Shown: positions 1 to 9,077, counted from the stretch's first letter. The stretch is DNA of 64,000 nucleotides from Nocardia sp. NRRL S-836 (GCF_001279525.1 NZ_LGDY01000080.1:62001-126000); one strand, 5' to 3'. Notes: generated by a model not told the origin, from the sequence alone. Numbers and translations are program-made.

Positions 1-103
1 ACACCTCGTGCTGGAACGGGGAGACGAACAGGCCGCGGTCGTCCGGGAACACCTCGGGCTCGAAAACCCAGGCCCCGCCGACAGAAAGTGCGCGGGCTCT
101 CAT
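1..103 (-). CDS. dTDP-4-keto-6-deoxysugar 3,5-epimerase (RmlC-like), N-terminus only
   Basis: A reading frame runs off the left edge of the window. It starts at ATG 103-101, with a GGAGG Shine-Dalgarno sequence a few bases upstream. The 34 visible residues begin MRARALSVGGAWVFEP and continue with FPDDRGLFVSPFQ, the N-terminal signature of the RmlC-type cupin epimerases that epimerise C3 and/or C5 of dTDP-4-keto-6-deoxyhexoses. The catalytic His and Tyr lie beyond the edge. It is the last visible gene of the minus-strand deoxysugar cassette, 75 bp after the ketoreductase, which supports the call. Whether it is a 3,5-, 3- or 5-epimerase cannot be told from this fragment. Confidence 0.75.
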   Translation of the reverse strand, partial: MRARALSVGGAWVFEPEVFPDDRGLFVSPFQHEV

Positions 104-178
104 CGACGACCTCCGTCTCAGGACGGTGATCAGCGTGCAGCGGCCCGAACCGCGTGGTCAACCAGCTTAGGGGAACCC

Positions 179-1156
179 CTATCCGGGGTTAGGGGTGTCC
201 GGCCGTAGATCGTCCACTGAGGACTGGATCAGGTGGGCGACGGTCCTCGACACCGCGTCGGCCAGGGGAACCCGGGCCCGCCAGCCGGTGGCCAGGGTGA
301 GGCCGGCCGGGTCGGCCACGAGGCTGCGGAAGTCCGACGCGGTGGCGTACGGCGGTGGCGGCACCGACCGCACCGGCACGGCCGGGCGGCCGGTCAGTTC
401 CGCGACGGTGGCGGCGACGAGCTCGAACAACGCGCGCACCGCGATCCCGGCGCCCGAGCCGACGAGCCACGCCCGCCCGGCCAGCCCGTCGGCGTGCGCC
501 ACGGCCGCCGCGAACGCCTCGGCGACGTCCTCGACGAACACCAGGTCGCGTTCCACGTCCCCGGCTCCCCACACGGTCAGCGGCTCGCCCGCGAGCGCAC
601 GCCGTGCCATCGCGGTCACCACGCCCCGGTCCGGGGAGCCGGTGGAGGGGCCGAACACGGTGGGCAGCCTCAGGGAGCAGCCGCCCGCGTCGAGTACGAG
701 CCGTTCGGCGGCGCACTTCTGCCGGTCGTACTCCGACCCGGGGTGGTCGGTTTCGGTGCCGTCGATCCGTTCTGGCGCACCCGGCCCGACCTGCGAGGTG
801 GAGCCGGCGAACACGACGGTCCCCCGAGCGGCGTCCACGGCCTCGGCGACGATGCCGACGTTCACCCTGGCGGCGTCGGCAGCACCGCCGTCCGCGACCC
901 GCCAGGTGCCGCCACCGGTGAACAGCACCAGTGGCAGCACCACGTCCGCGCCCGCGACCGCGGCGGCCACCGCGCCGGGCTCGGTGAGGTCAGCCGCGAC
1001 GACCTCGGCCGGGAACGGCGGCACGCCGGGATCGCGTGCCACCACCCGCACCCGTGCGTCCAGCGCCGCCAGCCGTGCGGACACCGCGGAACCCACGAAC
1101 CCCGACCCGCCGAGCACCGCGACGAGCGTGCCGGCCAGTTCTCCCGGCACGCTCAC
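179..1156 (-). CDS. NAD(P)-dependent sugar-nucleotide 4-ketoreductase (extended SDR)
   Basis: 325 aa. The protein opens with a Rossmann dinucleotide motif VLGGSGFVGSAV near residues 13-24 and carries the SDR catalytic Tyr-x3-Lys as YDRQK. It has the length and layout of NAD-dependent epimerase/dehydratase proteins that reduce the 4-keto group of dTDP-4-keto-6-deoxysugars. The GTG start at 1156 overlaps the stop of the C-methyltransferase (GTGA), so the two are probably translationally coupled. Downstream is an RmlC-like epimerase. The combination points to the last step of a C-methylated deoxyhexose. The stereochemistry of reduction cannot be inferred. A longer upstream frame exists but is antisense-like and lies within the methyltransferase gene. 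Confidence 0.82.
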   Translation of the reverse strand: MSVPGELAGTLVAVLGGSGFVGSAVSARLAALDARVRVVARDPGVPPFPAEVVAADLTEPGAVAAAVAGADVVLPLVLFTGGGTWRVADGGAADAARVNVGIVAEAVDAARGTVVFAGSTSQVGPGAPERIDGTETDHPGSEYDRQKCAAERLVLDAGGCSLRLPTVFGPSTGSPDRGVVTAMARRALAGEPLTVWGAGDVERDLVFVEDVAEAFAAAVAHADGLAGRAWLVGSGAGIAVRALFELVAATVAELTGRPAVPVRSVPPPPYATASDFRSLVADPAGLTLATGWRARVPLADAVSRTVAHLIQSSVDDLRPDTPNPG

Positions 1157-2379
1157 ACCACGTGGACGTCGGGCACGTACAGGATCCACTTGCCGCCCGC
1201 CGCGCGGAACGCCTCCTCCTTGGCCATGATCTCCCCGGCGTGGTTCCAGGCGAACAGCAGCGCGTAGCCGGGATAGGGGTCGGCGAAGGCGGCCGGCGGG
1301 CGCACCGGGATGCCCGAGCCGGGCGCCAGCCGGTGCTGCTTGGCGGGCGTGGTGTCGCTGATGAACTCGACCAGGTCCGGTCCGATGCCGCAGAGGTTCG
1401 TGACGGTGGCGCTCTTGGCGGTGGCGCCGTAGCCGACGACCCGCTCCCCCTTCGCCTTCAGGTCCTCCAGCAGCGCCACGAGGTCGGTGCGGATCGCGCG
1501 GACCCGGTCGCCGAACCCGTCGAGGACGGCGCGGTCGTGCAGGCCGCGCGCCTGCTCCTCGGCGAGCAGGGCGGCGACGGCGGCGGAGGGGGTGCGCGCA
1601 CCGGGCAGGGCCAGGGTGTAGCGGACCTCGCCGCCGTGCACCGGCAGGCGTTCGACGTCGACCAGCTCCAGGCCGTGCCGGCGGGCCATGGCGTCCACGG
1701 AGGTGGCGCTGAAGAGGAAGAAGTGCTCGTCGTAGATCTGGTCGAACGAGGTCTGCTCGACGATGTCGCCGAGGTAGGGGTCCTCGAACACGAACGCCCC
1801 ACCGGGTTTGAGCAGCGCCACGACACCGCGCAGGATCGAGTCCGCGTAAGGGATGTGGCAGAACGTGTTCGCGGCGTACACGAGGTCGGCCGGACCGTCC
1901 TGGTCGCGGATGGACAGCGCGGTGGACTCCTCGAAGAAGTCCTTGCGGACCCGCACGCCCGCCTCGGCGGCCAGGTCGGCGACGGCGCCGGACGGTTCCA
2001 CGCCCAGGTGCCGCACGCCCGCCGCCGCGACGGTGCGCAGCATGGTGCCGTCGTTGCAGCCCAGCTCGACCACGAGCGGGTCCTCGCCCGCCAGCTCGGT
2101 GCTCAGGAACCGCTCGGCCAGGGCGCGGAAGTGCTCGCGCATCACCGCGGACCCCTGGGACAGGTAGGGGTAGTCCTGGTGGAACATCTTCTCCCTGGGC
2201 ACCTCCTCCATCAGCTGCACCATCGCGCAGTCCGCGCACGCGCCCACGGCGAGGCGGTAGGTGAACTCCAGGGAGGTGTCCTCAGGCAGCCGGAACGCGT
2301 CGGACAGCGGCTGCTGGCCAAGGTCGAGGAACTCGGTGACCGTCCCGGCGCAGACGCGGCAGGTGGACTGGTTGGGCAT
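1153..2379 (-). CDS. dTDP-4-keto-deoxyhexose C-3-methyltransferase (TylCIII/EvaC/NovU type)
   Basis: 408 aa from ATG 2379; an upstream GTG at 2409 is possible, but family members begin just before the first Cys pair. The protein has the N-terminal zinc site of sugar C-methyltransferases (C7-x2-C10 and C48-x2-C51, TCRVC and ACADC) and the SAM motif VVELGCNDG near residues 103-111. About 408 aa is the normal family length. These enzymes add a methyl group to C3 of a dTDP-3-amino- or 3-hydroxy-4-keto-2,6-dideoxysugar, as in mycarose or vancosamine pathways. It sits between the LAL regulator gene and the ketoreductase on the same strand. The exact sugar cannot be assigned because the dehydratase genes lie outside the window. 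Confidence 0.88.
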   Translation of the reverse strand: MPNQSTCRVCAGTVTEFLDLGQQPLSDAFRLPEDTSLEFTYRLAVGACADCAMVQLMEEVPREKMFHQDYPYLSQGSAVMREHFRALAERFLSTELAGEDPLVVELGCNDGTMLRTVAAAGVRHLGVEPSGAVADLAAEAGVRVRKDFFEESTALSIRDQDGPADLVYAANTFCHIPYADSILRGVVALLKPGGAFVFEDPYLGDIVEQTSFDQIYDEHFFLFSATSVDAMARRHGLELVDVERLPVHGGEVRYTLALPGARTPSAAVAALLAEEQARGLHDRAVLDGFGDRVRAIRTDLVALLEDLKAKGERVVGYGATAKSATVTNLCGIGPDLVEFISDTTPAKQHRLAPGSGIPVRPPAAFADPYPGYALLFAWNHAGEIMAKEEAFRAAGGKWILYVPDVHVV

Positions 2380-2412
2380 CGGCGGGTTCTTTCTACTCGG
2401 GTTGTGCACGGG

Positions 2413-5166
2413 TCACCCGCGGGCTTCGAAGGCCCGTGGTCCGGCGCCGGTCCGCTGGGACAGGCGGTGCGGCAGGTCCGCCCGGCTGCGCATGCCGAGC
2501 TTGCGGTAGACCCTGGTGAGGTGTTGCTCGACGGTGCTGACGGTGATGTAGAGGATGGCGCTGATCTCGCGGTTCGTGTGGCCCTTCGCGGCGAGCTCGG
2601 CCACGCGCAGCTCGGACTCGCTCAGGACCGATCGCCCGTCACCGGCGTCGCCGTCCTCCCAGTCGACCGGGATGGGCAGGGCACCGGAGTAGGACGCCTT
2701 GGTCTCGGCCACCGCGTTGCGGGACAGCTCGCGGGCCTCGGCGTGCTTGCCCAGGGTGTCGAGCGCTTCACCGAGGTCGGACAGGGCGCGGGCCAGCTCG
2801 ACCCGGTCACCCGCCCGCCGCAGGTGCCGCACGGCCTCGCGCAGCAGCGCGGGCCGCTCGGCGAGCTCGCCCGCGGCGGCGAGGACCCGCAGCGCCGCGC
2901 CGCGGGTGCGGCGGTCGCCGGCCGGCAGCAGCATCTGCTCGCTGATCAGCTCGCGAGCCGCCTCCGGGCGGCCGAGGGTGAGGTTGGCCTGGGCGAGACC
3001 GCAGCGCCACGGCGCGAGCACCGGCAGGTCGACGCCCCACTCACGCATCCGGGTGCCGCAGTTCTGGAAGTCGCTGATGGCGGCGAGCACCCGCCCGACG
3101 GCGAGGTTGCCGTTGCCGCGGGCGTGCAGGTAGCGCAGACCGGCGGCGGTGGCGAACATGGCGTCGGGCACGCGCAGCCGCATCACGTCGGCGATCACGC
3201 GGTGCCGGCCCAGCGCGGTGTTGGCCTCCAGCAGCACGGCCAGCGGGTAGCCGATGGACAGGCCCCAGCCCTCGTGCGGCAGCAGGGCGAGCGCGGTCTC
3301 GGCGCGTGCGGCGGCCACCACCACCTCTCCGCGCCGTAGCGCGATGTCGGCCCGGACGACCTCCAGGATCGCCTGCCAGGTCACCGCGCCACCGCGGACC
3401 GCCTCGGCGGTGAGCCGGTCGCACCACCGCTCGGCCCGGTCGGGGTGGCCGCTGTGCACCAGGATCAGCAGGGCGGTGAGCACGACCTCCAGCGACATGT
3501 CGCCGAGCCGGCAGCTCCGCAGGATGTGCTCCGCGCTGGCGATGGCGTCGGGGTGGAACTCAGCGGTCCAGAAGGTGCCGATGGCCTGCGCCGCGGCCAC
3601 CCACGGGTCCGCGTCGGCCACGACGTCGGTGGCCACGGCGGTCGCCGGGTCGAGGCCGTGGAACCACTGGCAGACGATGCGCAGCTCGGCCGCGCTCTGC
3701 GCGTCCAGCATGCCGGGGTTCTCGTCGAGCACGGCGAGCGCGCGCACGGCCGTGGCCTCGTCCCCGATCCACAGCGCGTGGTGCACGACGGTCATGGCGT
3801 CCCGGCCGCTCAGCCCGCCCGCCCACATCGCCTCGTGCAGGGGTTCCATGTGCACGACGGCCGCGGCCGGGTTGACCCGCCACAGCGCCCGGACCAGGAC
3901 GCTGGTGACGCCCAGCCGCTCGTCCGGCTCGACCACGGGCAGCGCGGGTTCCAGGTACCGCACGGCCGCCGCCACGTCGTCGCCCATGAGCGCCTGTTCG
4001 GCGGCGATGCGCAGCACGGCGACCGGCCAGCCCGATGCGACCCGGTCGGCGGCCACGAGGTGGTCGGCCACGACGGCCGCCGCCGCGCCGCGCTGGTAGA
4101 GCAGTTCGGCGGCACGGGCGTGCAGCCGCACCCGTTCGGCGCCCGGCGTGCTGTCGAGGATCGCCGCCCCCGCGCCTGGGTGGCGGAACCGACCGTCGAG
4201 CAGGAGGCCGGCGGCGGTGAGCACGTCGACCGCCTGTTCGACGGCCTCGGGCGTGGTGCCGGCCAGCCGGCCGAGCAGAACGGGGGTGCGCTCCTCGCCG
4301 AGCACGGCGATGGCGCGCGCGACCTCGAACAGCCCCGCCTCCCAGCGGTGCAGGCACTCCAGCACCGCGCGCTTGAACGCGGGACCGACCTGGTCGGGAC
4401 CGGTGTCGTGCCCGGCCTCCAGGTCTTCGACCAGTGCCTGGACCAGCATCGGGTTGCCGCCGCTGAGGGTGTGCCAGGCGGGCGCGAGCGCGTCGGGATC
4501 GGCCACCCGGTCGCGCAGCAGGTCGGCGATCGCGCACGCCGACAGCGGTGCGAGCCGGATGCGGTGGTGCGGCCGCCGGGTCAGCTCCGCGTGGAACAGC
4601 GGCAGCGTCGGCTGCGGCTGCTGCCACTCGGCGAGCACGACGAGCACCCGCCCGGCCCTCATCCGCCGCCGCAGGTAGAGGATGAACTGCAGCGAGGAGT
4701 CGTCGGCGAATTGCACGTCGTCCACGCACAGCACGACCGGGCGTTCCCGCGACAATTCGAGAAGAATTTGACACAATTCATGCACGGGCCGCACGTGAGA
4801 ATGAGGGATGCTCCGCACGTCCGCCCCGGAGTCATTTACGGTCGCGGCGATCGGCGTGATGAGATGGGAAACGCGGTCCGCTATTTCCGGCGGCAGTCCG
4901 GCGCCGTGGAACAACTGGTCGATCACACCTGCTTGCAGAGGACGCTCGGCCGGCGCGCCCGTCGCGGTCAGCAACAACGCCCCGGAGGCGGCGGCGTGCC
5001 GCTGGAACCGCTGGAGCAGTTCGGTCTTCCCGCTGGCCAGACCGCCGCTGACCAGCGCGATCCTGCCTGTCCCCGCCGAGCACTCGGCGAGCAGGCCGAC
5101 CAGTTCGGCGAGCGCGTCACCATGGTCTGTCGGCACCAACCGTCCAGTTCCCTCCAACATGGCCAC
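2413..5166 (-). CDS. LuxR-family large ATP-binding (LAL) transcriptional regulator
   Basis: 917 aa from GTG 5166 (an in-frame ATG lies at 5160; GGAAAG precedes the GTG by a usual distance). Walker A is at residues 41-48 (GGLASGKT) and a Walker B-like stretch is LCVDDVQFADDSS. A long helical TPR-like middle follows. The C-terminus (about 850-905) is a LuxR helix-turn-helix with AAKGHTNREISAILYI and a second helix VSTVEQHLTRVYRKLG. LAL proteins usually activate antibiotic clusters from within them. It is transcribed into the deoxysugar genes (stop to next GTG is 3 bp) and so probably controls them. Its own promoter would lie in the AT-richer gap at 5167-5833. Confidence 0.9.
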   Translation of the reverse strand: MAMLEGTGRLVPTDHGDALAELVGLLAECSAGTGRIALVSGGLASGKTELLQRFQRHAAASGALLLTATGAPAERPLQAGVIDQLFHGAGLPPEIADRVSHLITPIAATVNDSGADVRSIPHSHVRPVHELCQILLELSRERPVVLCVDDVQFADDSSLQFILYLRRRMRAGRVLVVLAEWQQPQPTLPLFHAELTRRPHHRIRLAPLSACAIADLLRDRVADPDALAPAWHTLSGGNPMLVQALVEDLEAGHDTGPDQVGPAFKRAVLECLHRWEAGLFEVARAIAVLGEERTPVLLGRLAGTTPEAVEQAVDVLTAAGLLLDGRFRHPGAGAAILDSTPGAERVRLHARAAELLYQRGAAAAVVADHLVAADRVASGWPVAVLRIAAEQALMGDDVAAAVRYLEPALPVVEPDERLGVTSVLVRALWRVNPAAAVVHMEPLHEAMWAGGLSGRDAMTVVHHALWIGDEATAVRALAVLDENPGMLDAQSAAELRIVCQWFHGLDPATAVATDVVADADPWVAAAQAIGTFWTAEFHPDAIASAEHILRSCRLGDMSLEVVLTALLILVHSGHPDRAERWCDRLTAEAVRGGAVTWQAILEVVRADIALRRGEVVVAAARAETALALLPHEGWGLSIGYPLAVLLEANTALGRHRVIADVMRLRVPDAMFATAAGLRYLHARGNGNLAVGRVLAAISDFQNCGTRMREWGVDLPVLAPWRCGLAQANLTLGRPEAARELISEQMLLPAGDRRTRGAALRVLAAAGELAERPALLREAVRHLRRAGDRVELARALSDLGEALDTLGKHAEARELSRNAVAETKASYSGALPIPVDWEDGDAGDGRSVLSESELRVAELAAKGHTNREISAILYITVSTVEQHLTRVYRKLGMRSRADLPHRLSQRTGAGPRAFEARG

Positions 5167-5833
5167 CGATGGTCTTTCCGCTACAGCTCACCCCAAGTGG
5201 ACGCTTTATAGCACGGCTTCGCGGCTTGTCCAGCACCTTCGGCGCCACCTCCCGAGAACAGCGGTCAAACGTGTTCCCGGCGCACCTGCGAACCATTGGA
5301 ATCACGAATCCGAATTCGACCGGCCGCGTCTCAACTGGTGGCGAACGGGCTAACCGGTACGGCCGAACCGCAGACCGCCGGACCTCGGGCACGCGATTGC
5401 GGAACGTTCCTTAGCACAGCACGGGCGGGACATCATCGTGTTGATCGAATCCGTGTCGCAACCGTAGTCACGCCTCCGCGGCGGGTACGGGACCCCGAAG
5501 TGCCGCACGCCGGACGCGTCCCGGCGCCGCCCAGCCACGACCAAGATCCACAACTGGTTCCCACACGGTCGGCGGGGTTGCCCAAAGCGGTGTAGGACAA
5601 ATGACATGGGTAACCGATACACCGCCGGAACGGTGAATCTTTCCCACGAACCGGACATAACACCGAATATGCCGAGTCCGGCGTGGACACTCAAGACGGA
5701 CATTTCCGTGCACTCCACCAGGTGTGAAGATCACGTGGCTGTGACATCACGCTCATCATCGTCAGCAGCGGCATAGCGCGGCCGGCTGCCGCGTTGTGCT
5801 GACACGTTCCCCGCTCTCTCGGAAAGGCATGTC
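5167..5833. promoter_or_regulatory. 667-bp divergent intergenic region
   Basis: This gap separates the minus-strand LAL regulator from the plus-strand oxidoreductase. Open frames inside it lack coding character (Arg/Pro-rich translations, no good ribosome site) and its GC content is visibly lower than the neighbouring genes. It presumably carries both promoters. A GGAAAGG ribosome site at 5821-5827 serves the right-hand gene. I see no RNA gene or mobile element in it. Confidence 0.5.
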
Positions 5834-6811
5834 GTGCGCGCACTGGTCCAGCAGAAGTTCGGTGACCCGGCCGAGGTCCTCGCGGTGCAGGAGGTACCCG
5901 CTCCGCGGCCCGGTCCTGGAGAGGTCCTGGTGCGGGTGCTGCTCTCCCCGATCCACAACCACGACCTGTGGACCGTGCGCGGCAGCTACGGTTTCAAGCC
6001 CGAGATGCCCGCACGCTCCGGCACCGAGTTCGTCGGGGTCGTCGAGACGCTCGGCGAGGGCGTCGACGGCCTCGCGGTGGGCCAGCGCGTGGCCTCCGGT
6101 GGCACCTTCGGCGCCTGGGCCGAGTTCGTGGTCGCCCCCGCCCACACGCTGATCCCGGTTCCCGACGCCATCGGTGACGAGGCAGCGAGCCAGCTGGTGT
6201 CGATGCCCTTCAGCGCCATCGCGCTGCTCGACTCGCTGGGGCTCGCCGAGGGTGACTGGTTCGTCCAGAACGCCGCCAACGGAGCCGTCGGCAGGCTCGT
6301 CGCCCAGCTGGCGGCGGCCCGCGGCGTCCGCGTCCTCGGCCTCGTGCGCCGTGCCGACGGTGTGGCCGAGCTGCGCGAGCAGGGCATCGGCGACGTCGTC
6401 GCCACCGATGACGACGGCTGGCGCGACCGGGTCCGCGAGATCGTCGGCGACGCCCCGATCAGGGCTGGTGTCGACTCGGTCGGCGGTGCGGCCGCGGGCG
6501 ACGTCGTCTCGCTGCTCGCCGAGGGCGGCCGGCTCGTGGTGTTCGGTGCGATGGCCTCCCCCACCCTCGAGATCAGCTCGGGTGACGTGATCTTCAAGCA
6601 GGTGACCATCACCGGTTTCTGGGGCAGCAAAGTCTTTCCCGCGATGGAGGCCGGCAAGCGGGCCTCCCTGCTGGGTGAACTGGTCACGGGCATCGCCTCG
6701 GGCGCGCTCACCCTGCCGGTCGAGCACGTGTACCCGCTGGAGGAGATCGCCGACGCCGCGCGGGGCAACGCGGCCCCCGGCCGGACGGGCAAGATCCTTC
6801 TGCGTCCCTGA
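5834..6811 (+). CDS. Zinc-independent MDR-family NADPH:quinone oxidoreductase
   Basis: 325 aa from GTG 5834, six bases after GGAAAGG. It is a medium-chain dehydrogenase/reductase of the quinone-oxidoreductase branch: an N-terminal GroES-like half (GPGEVLVRVLLSPIHNHDLW, GTEFVGVVE) and a C-terminal Rossmann half with WFVQNAANGAVGRLVAQ as the nucleotide-binding turn. The structural-zinc Cys cluster is absent, as expected of QOR-type members. The family reduces quinones or the double bond of enones with NADPH. The gene stands alone between a long promoter gap and a hairpin terminator that begins inside its last codons. A role in the adjacent secondary metabolism is possible but unsupported. Confidence 0.85.
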   Translation: MRALVQQKFGDPAEVLAVQEVPAPRPGPGEVLVRVLLSPIHNHDLWTVRGSYGFKPEMPARSGTEFVGVVETLGEGVDGLAVGQRVASGGTFGAWAEFVVAPAHTLIPVPDAIGDEAASQLVSMPFSAIALLDSLGLAEGDWFVQNAANGAVGRLVAQLAAARGVRVLGLVRRADGVAELREQGIGDVVATDDDGWRDRVREIVGDAPIRAGVDSVGGAAAGDVVSLLAEGGRLVVFGAMASPTLEISSGDVIFKQVTITGFWGSKVFPAMEAGKRASLLGELVTGIASGALTLPVEHVYPLEEIADAARGNAAPGRTGKILLRP

Positions 6812-6835
6812 CGGGTCCGGACCGCGTCAGGGACG
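6803..6835 (+). terminator. Hairpin terminator overlapping the oxidoreductase stop codon
   Basis: A perfect 11-bp inverted repeat, CGTCCCTGACG (6803-6813) and CGTCAGGGACG (6825-6835), spans the TGA at 6809-6811. The 11-base loop itself contains the palindrome GGTCCGGACC (6814-6823). There is no T-run, which is usual for actinobacterial terminators. Confidence 0.65.
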
Positions 6836-6864
6836 CGGATGACCGACCGGCTCACAGGAACGGC

Positions 6865-6907
6865 AGCGCATGCTGGCGCGGGAGCACTCCCAGCGTCAGC
6901 ATGCGCT
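6865..6907 (-). terminator. Long hairpin downstream of the pentein-like gene
   Basis: AGCGCATGCTG (6865-6875) pairs perfectly with CAGCATGCGCT (6897-6907). The interior continues as an imperfect stem ending in GGGAG/CTCCC around a 2-base loop. It lies 25 bp after the stop of the minus-strand gene ending at 6932 and probably terminates it. Confidence 0.65.
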
Positions 6908-6931
6908 CAACACCGCACAGCCCCGCGGAAC

Positions 6932-8428
6932 TCAGTGTGCGCTGAGTGCGCCCTTGATGCGGCAGCCGACGCCGCCCTGGCTCTCCAGGCTGTGCTCGGC
7001 CGCGCCGACCGGGCTGGTGTGCACGGCCACGGCGACCTTCAGCTCGTCGACCAGCAGGCTGACGAAGGTCTGCATGACCGCCTCGGCGCCCGTGCCGTTG
7101 GTCAGGTAGTGCACCTGGTCGGCCTCGTCCGCGACGAACTCGCCGTTGAAGAAGTTGTAGACGGCACCGCTTTCCAGCTTGCGCCGGTGCACCGTCAACC
7201 CCGCGGCCGTGAGGTCGCGCTCCGCCAGCGCCTCCAGGCCGCACTGGAGACGCAGCTTCGCCGCGTGCCGCCGGCTGGCGTCGCCCGGGTAGGCCGTGAG
7301 CCTGGCCTCCGCCTCGTCGAGCTGGTCGCCGCTGTCGTTGAGCAGCACGACGCCTTCGCCGACGAACAGCAAACCCATGTCCAGGTGGAACTTCCCCGGC
7401 TGCTCGACGGGGATCACCCGCTGCACCGCGACACCGAGGTCTTCGGCGATCAGCTCCAGCACCTGGTTGTCGTTGGCGAACAGGTACTCGCCGGCGGTCG
7501 CGGCGATCGAGTCCCGCCCGACCAGTGCGATCGTCTCCCCTGCCGCGTTCTCACCGACGATCAGGTTGCCGCCCTCGGCGTAGAACCGGAGGTGTCTCGC
7601 TGCGCGGTGCTGCCGCTCGAGCGCGGACTCCACCATCTCGCGGGTCTTGCCCGCGACGACCAGCAACCCTTCCGGCACCCACTGCTTCGACGCGATCGGG
7701 TCGAAGACGTCGTTCACGTAGGTGGGGTCCAGCAAGGCCGCCCACCGCGCCTGGCGCCCGGCCACCAGCCCGGCCCGCAACGCGGTGGCGTTGAACTCCT
7801 CCAGCACCGCCACCTCTCCGGACTGCAGGTACTCGACGCTGTCCTCGGCCCACTCGGAGGCCACCTGGTCGACGATGGTCCAGTGCGGGTCGAGGCCCTC
7901 GAACACGTCGTCCCTCAGCAGGTCGCGCTGCCCGGCCTCGGTGGTGAGGACCCGCAGCCCCAGCTTGAGCGCGCGTGCCTGGTCGGCGAAGAACCGGGCG
8001 TGGGCGAACTCGGTGCTCTTCCGCGCGTCCTGCTGCCCGGTCTTGTAGTTGAAGGCGATCACCCTGGTCTTGCCGGCGGGTGTCTTCTTCTGCGGCGGAA
8101 GACCACCCGTGTCGCAAGGGCGCACCGCCGCCCGCACCGCGTCCTCCACAGCGGGGAGGTGCTGTTGCGCCTGCAAGGCCGGCAGACTCGCCCGCAGGGA
8201 GTGCAGGTCCCGCCGTGACCACGTGTCGAGCTCCTGCAGCGACGAGTCGAGCAGCAGGTTCAGGTCGGCGAGCACCCCCGGGTCGTTCCTCTTCTTGGTC
8301 ATGTCGAGCAGCAAGGGCACGCGCAGACCGCCGGGCAGCTCCTCCATCTGCTGCAACTTCTGCTCCGGCGCCCAGTCCGTGTCCCACAGGACTGGTGCGG
8401 CCGGACCGAACCCCTTCTTGAACCTCAT
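6932..8428 (-). CDS. Pentein-fold (agmatine/peptidyl-arginine deiminase-like) protein, function unknown
   Basis: 498 aa from ATG 8428, preceded by GAGGAGGGGAG. I do not recognise a named family with certainty. The C-terminal half shows the signposts of guanidino-group-modifying (pentein) enzymes in the right order: EGGN at residues 285-288, H348-x-D350 in KFHLDMGLLFVG, and a near-terminal Cys489 in GGVGCRIKG that could be the nucleophile. The N-terminal 250 residues are mainly helical and have no motif I recognise. Pentein enzymes hydrolyse or transfer the amidino group of arginine, agmatine or similar substrates. It stands alone between a hairpin and a divergent HPF-like gene. The enzymatic assignment rests only on motif order and needs a profile search. 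Confidence 0.5.
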   Translation of the reverse strand: MRFKKGFGPAAPVLWDTDWAPEQKLQQMEELPGGLRVPLLLDMTKKRNDPGVLADLNLLLDSSLQELDTWSRRDLHSLRASLPALQAQQHLPAVEDAVRAAVRPCDTGGLPPQKKTPAGKTRVIAFNYKTGQQDARKSTEFAHARFFADQARALKLGLRVLTTEAGQRDLLRDDVFEGLDPHWTIVDQVASEWAEDSVEYLQSGEVAVLEEFNATALRAGLVAGRQARWAALLDPTYVNDVFDPIASKQWVPEGLLVVAGKTREMVESALERQHRAARHLRFYAEGGNLIVGENAAGETIALVGRDSIAATAGEYLFANDNQVLELIAEDLGVAVQRVIPVEQPGKFHLDMGLLFVGEGVVLLNDSGDQLDEAEARLTAYPGDASRRHAAKLRLQCGLEALAERDLTAAGLTVHRRKLESGAVYNFFNGEFVADEADQVHYLTNGTGAEAVMQTFVSLLVDELKVAVAVHTSPVGAAEHSLESQGGVGCRIKGALSAH

Positions 8429-8626
8429 CGCGCGGGCTCCCCTCCTCGTGGTTGACGCTTGCGCGTCCCGAGGTAGATCGCCGCTGCCTGCCCTCGCGCA
8501 ACGGCGGGTCGTTGGCACTACTCGAAAGCACCAAGCTCCGGCCCATTGCGCAGTGGTGCCGCGTTTGAACCGGCCGCTCCCGTGGTACCGACCAAGACGA
8601 TCTCTGTCGCGTTCCGGAGGGTGCTC

Positions 8627-9016
8627 ATGCAGATCCAGGTCAACACCGACCACAACATCCACGGTGGCGAACGACTCGCCACCTATGTGACCGCCGACCT
8701 GGAGAGCAGCCTGTCCCGGTTCAGCGGATGGCTGACCCGCGTGGAAGTGCACCTCAGCGAGGACGGGGGCAGCAAGCCGGAGGACAAGAAGTGCGTCATC
8801 GAGGCCCGGCCGGGAGGCAAGCAGCCGGTCGCGGTCACCCACCACGCGACCACCGTGGACGACGCGTACACCGGGGCGGCGCACAAGCTGGGAAGGGTGC
8901 TGGACTCCCGCTACGACCGCGCCCACGACCACAAGGGCAGTGACAGCATCCGCCACATGCCCCCTCCTGACGACCTGGAGCCGATCGTCACGACCGAGGA
9001 CGAGCCTCGGGGCTGA
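8627..9016 (+). CDS. HPF/RaiA-family ribosome-associated protein
   Basis: 129 aa from ATG 8627, six bases after GGAGG (8616-8620); a longer frame to the left has no coding character. The protein starts MQIQVNTDHNIHGGE, has regularly spaced basic and acidic residues and the DDAYTGAAHKLGRVLDSRYD helix typical of the one-domain HPF/RaiA (sigma-54 modulation) fold. It lacks the C-terminal dimerisation domain of long HPF. Such proteins bind the 30S subunit and stabilise idle ribosomes under stress. It is a single-gene unit, divergent from the pentein-like gene and ended by a hairpin at 9044-9075. Confidence 0.8.
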   Translation: MQIQVNTDHNIHGGERLATYVTADLESSLSRFSGWLTRVEVHLSEDGGSKPEDKKCVIEARPGGKQPVAVTHHATTVDDAYTGAAHKLGRVLDSRYDRAHDHKGSDSIRHMPPPDDLEPIVTTEDEPRG

Positions 9017-9043
9017 CCAAGGCGACATGGCGTTGCGGGCCGC

Positions 9044-9075
9044 GCCGGCGTCCTCCTGGTCAGGGGGACGCCGGC
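9044..9075. terminator. Bidirectional hairpin between convergent genes
   Basis: GCCGGCGTCC (9044-9053) and GGACGCCGGC (9066-9075) form a perfect 10-bp stem with a 12-base loop between the convergent HPF-like gene (stop 9016) and the membrane-protein gene (stop 9078). Confidence 0.7.
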
Positions 9076-9077
9076 GG

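Noticed and set aside
1036..3339. A 767-codon plus-strand frame over the deoxysugar genes
   Set aside because: It is antisense to the C-methyltransferase and LAL gene, whose motifs and ribosome sites are on the minus strand.
5350..5718. A 122-codon minus-strand frame in the gap between the LAL regulator and the oxidoreductase
   Set aside because: Poor third-position bias, no ribosome site and mixed composition; more likely promoter DNA.
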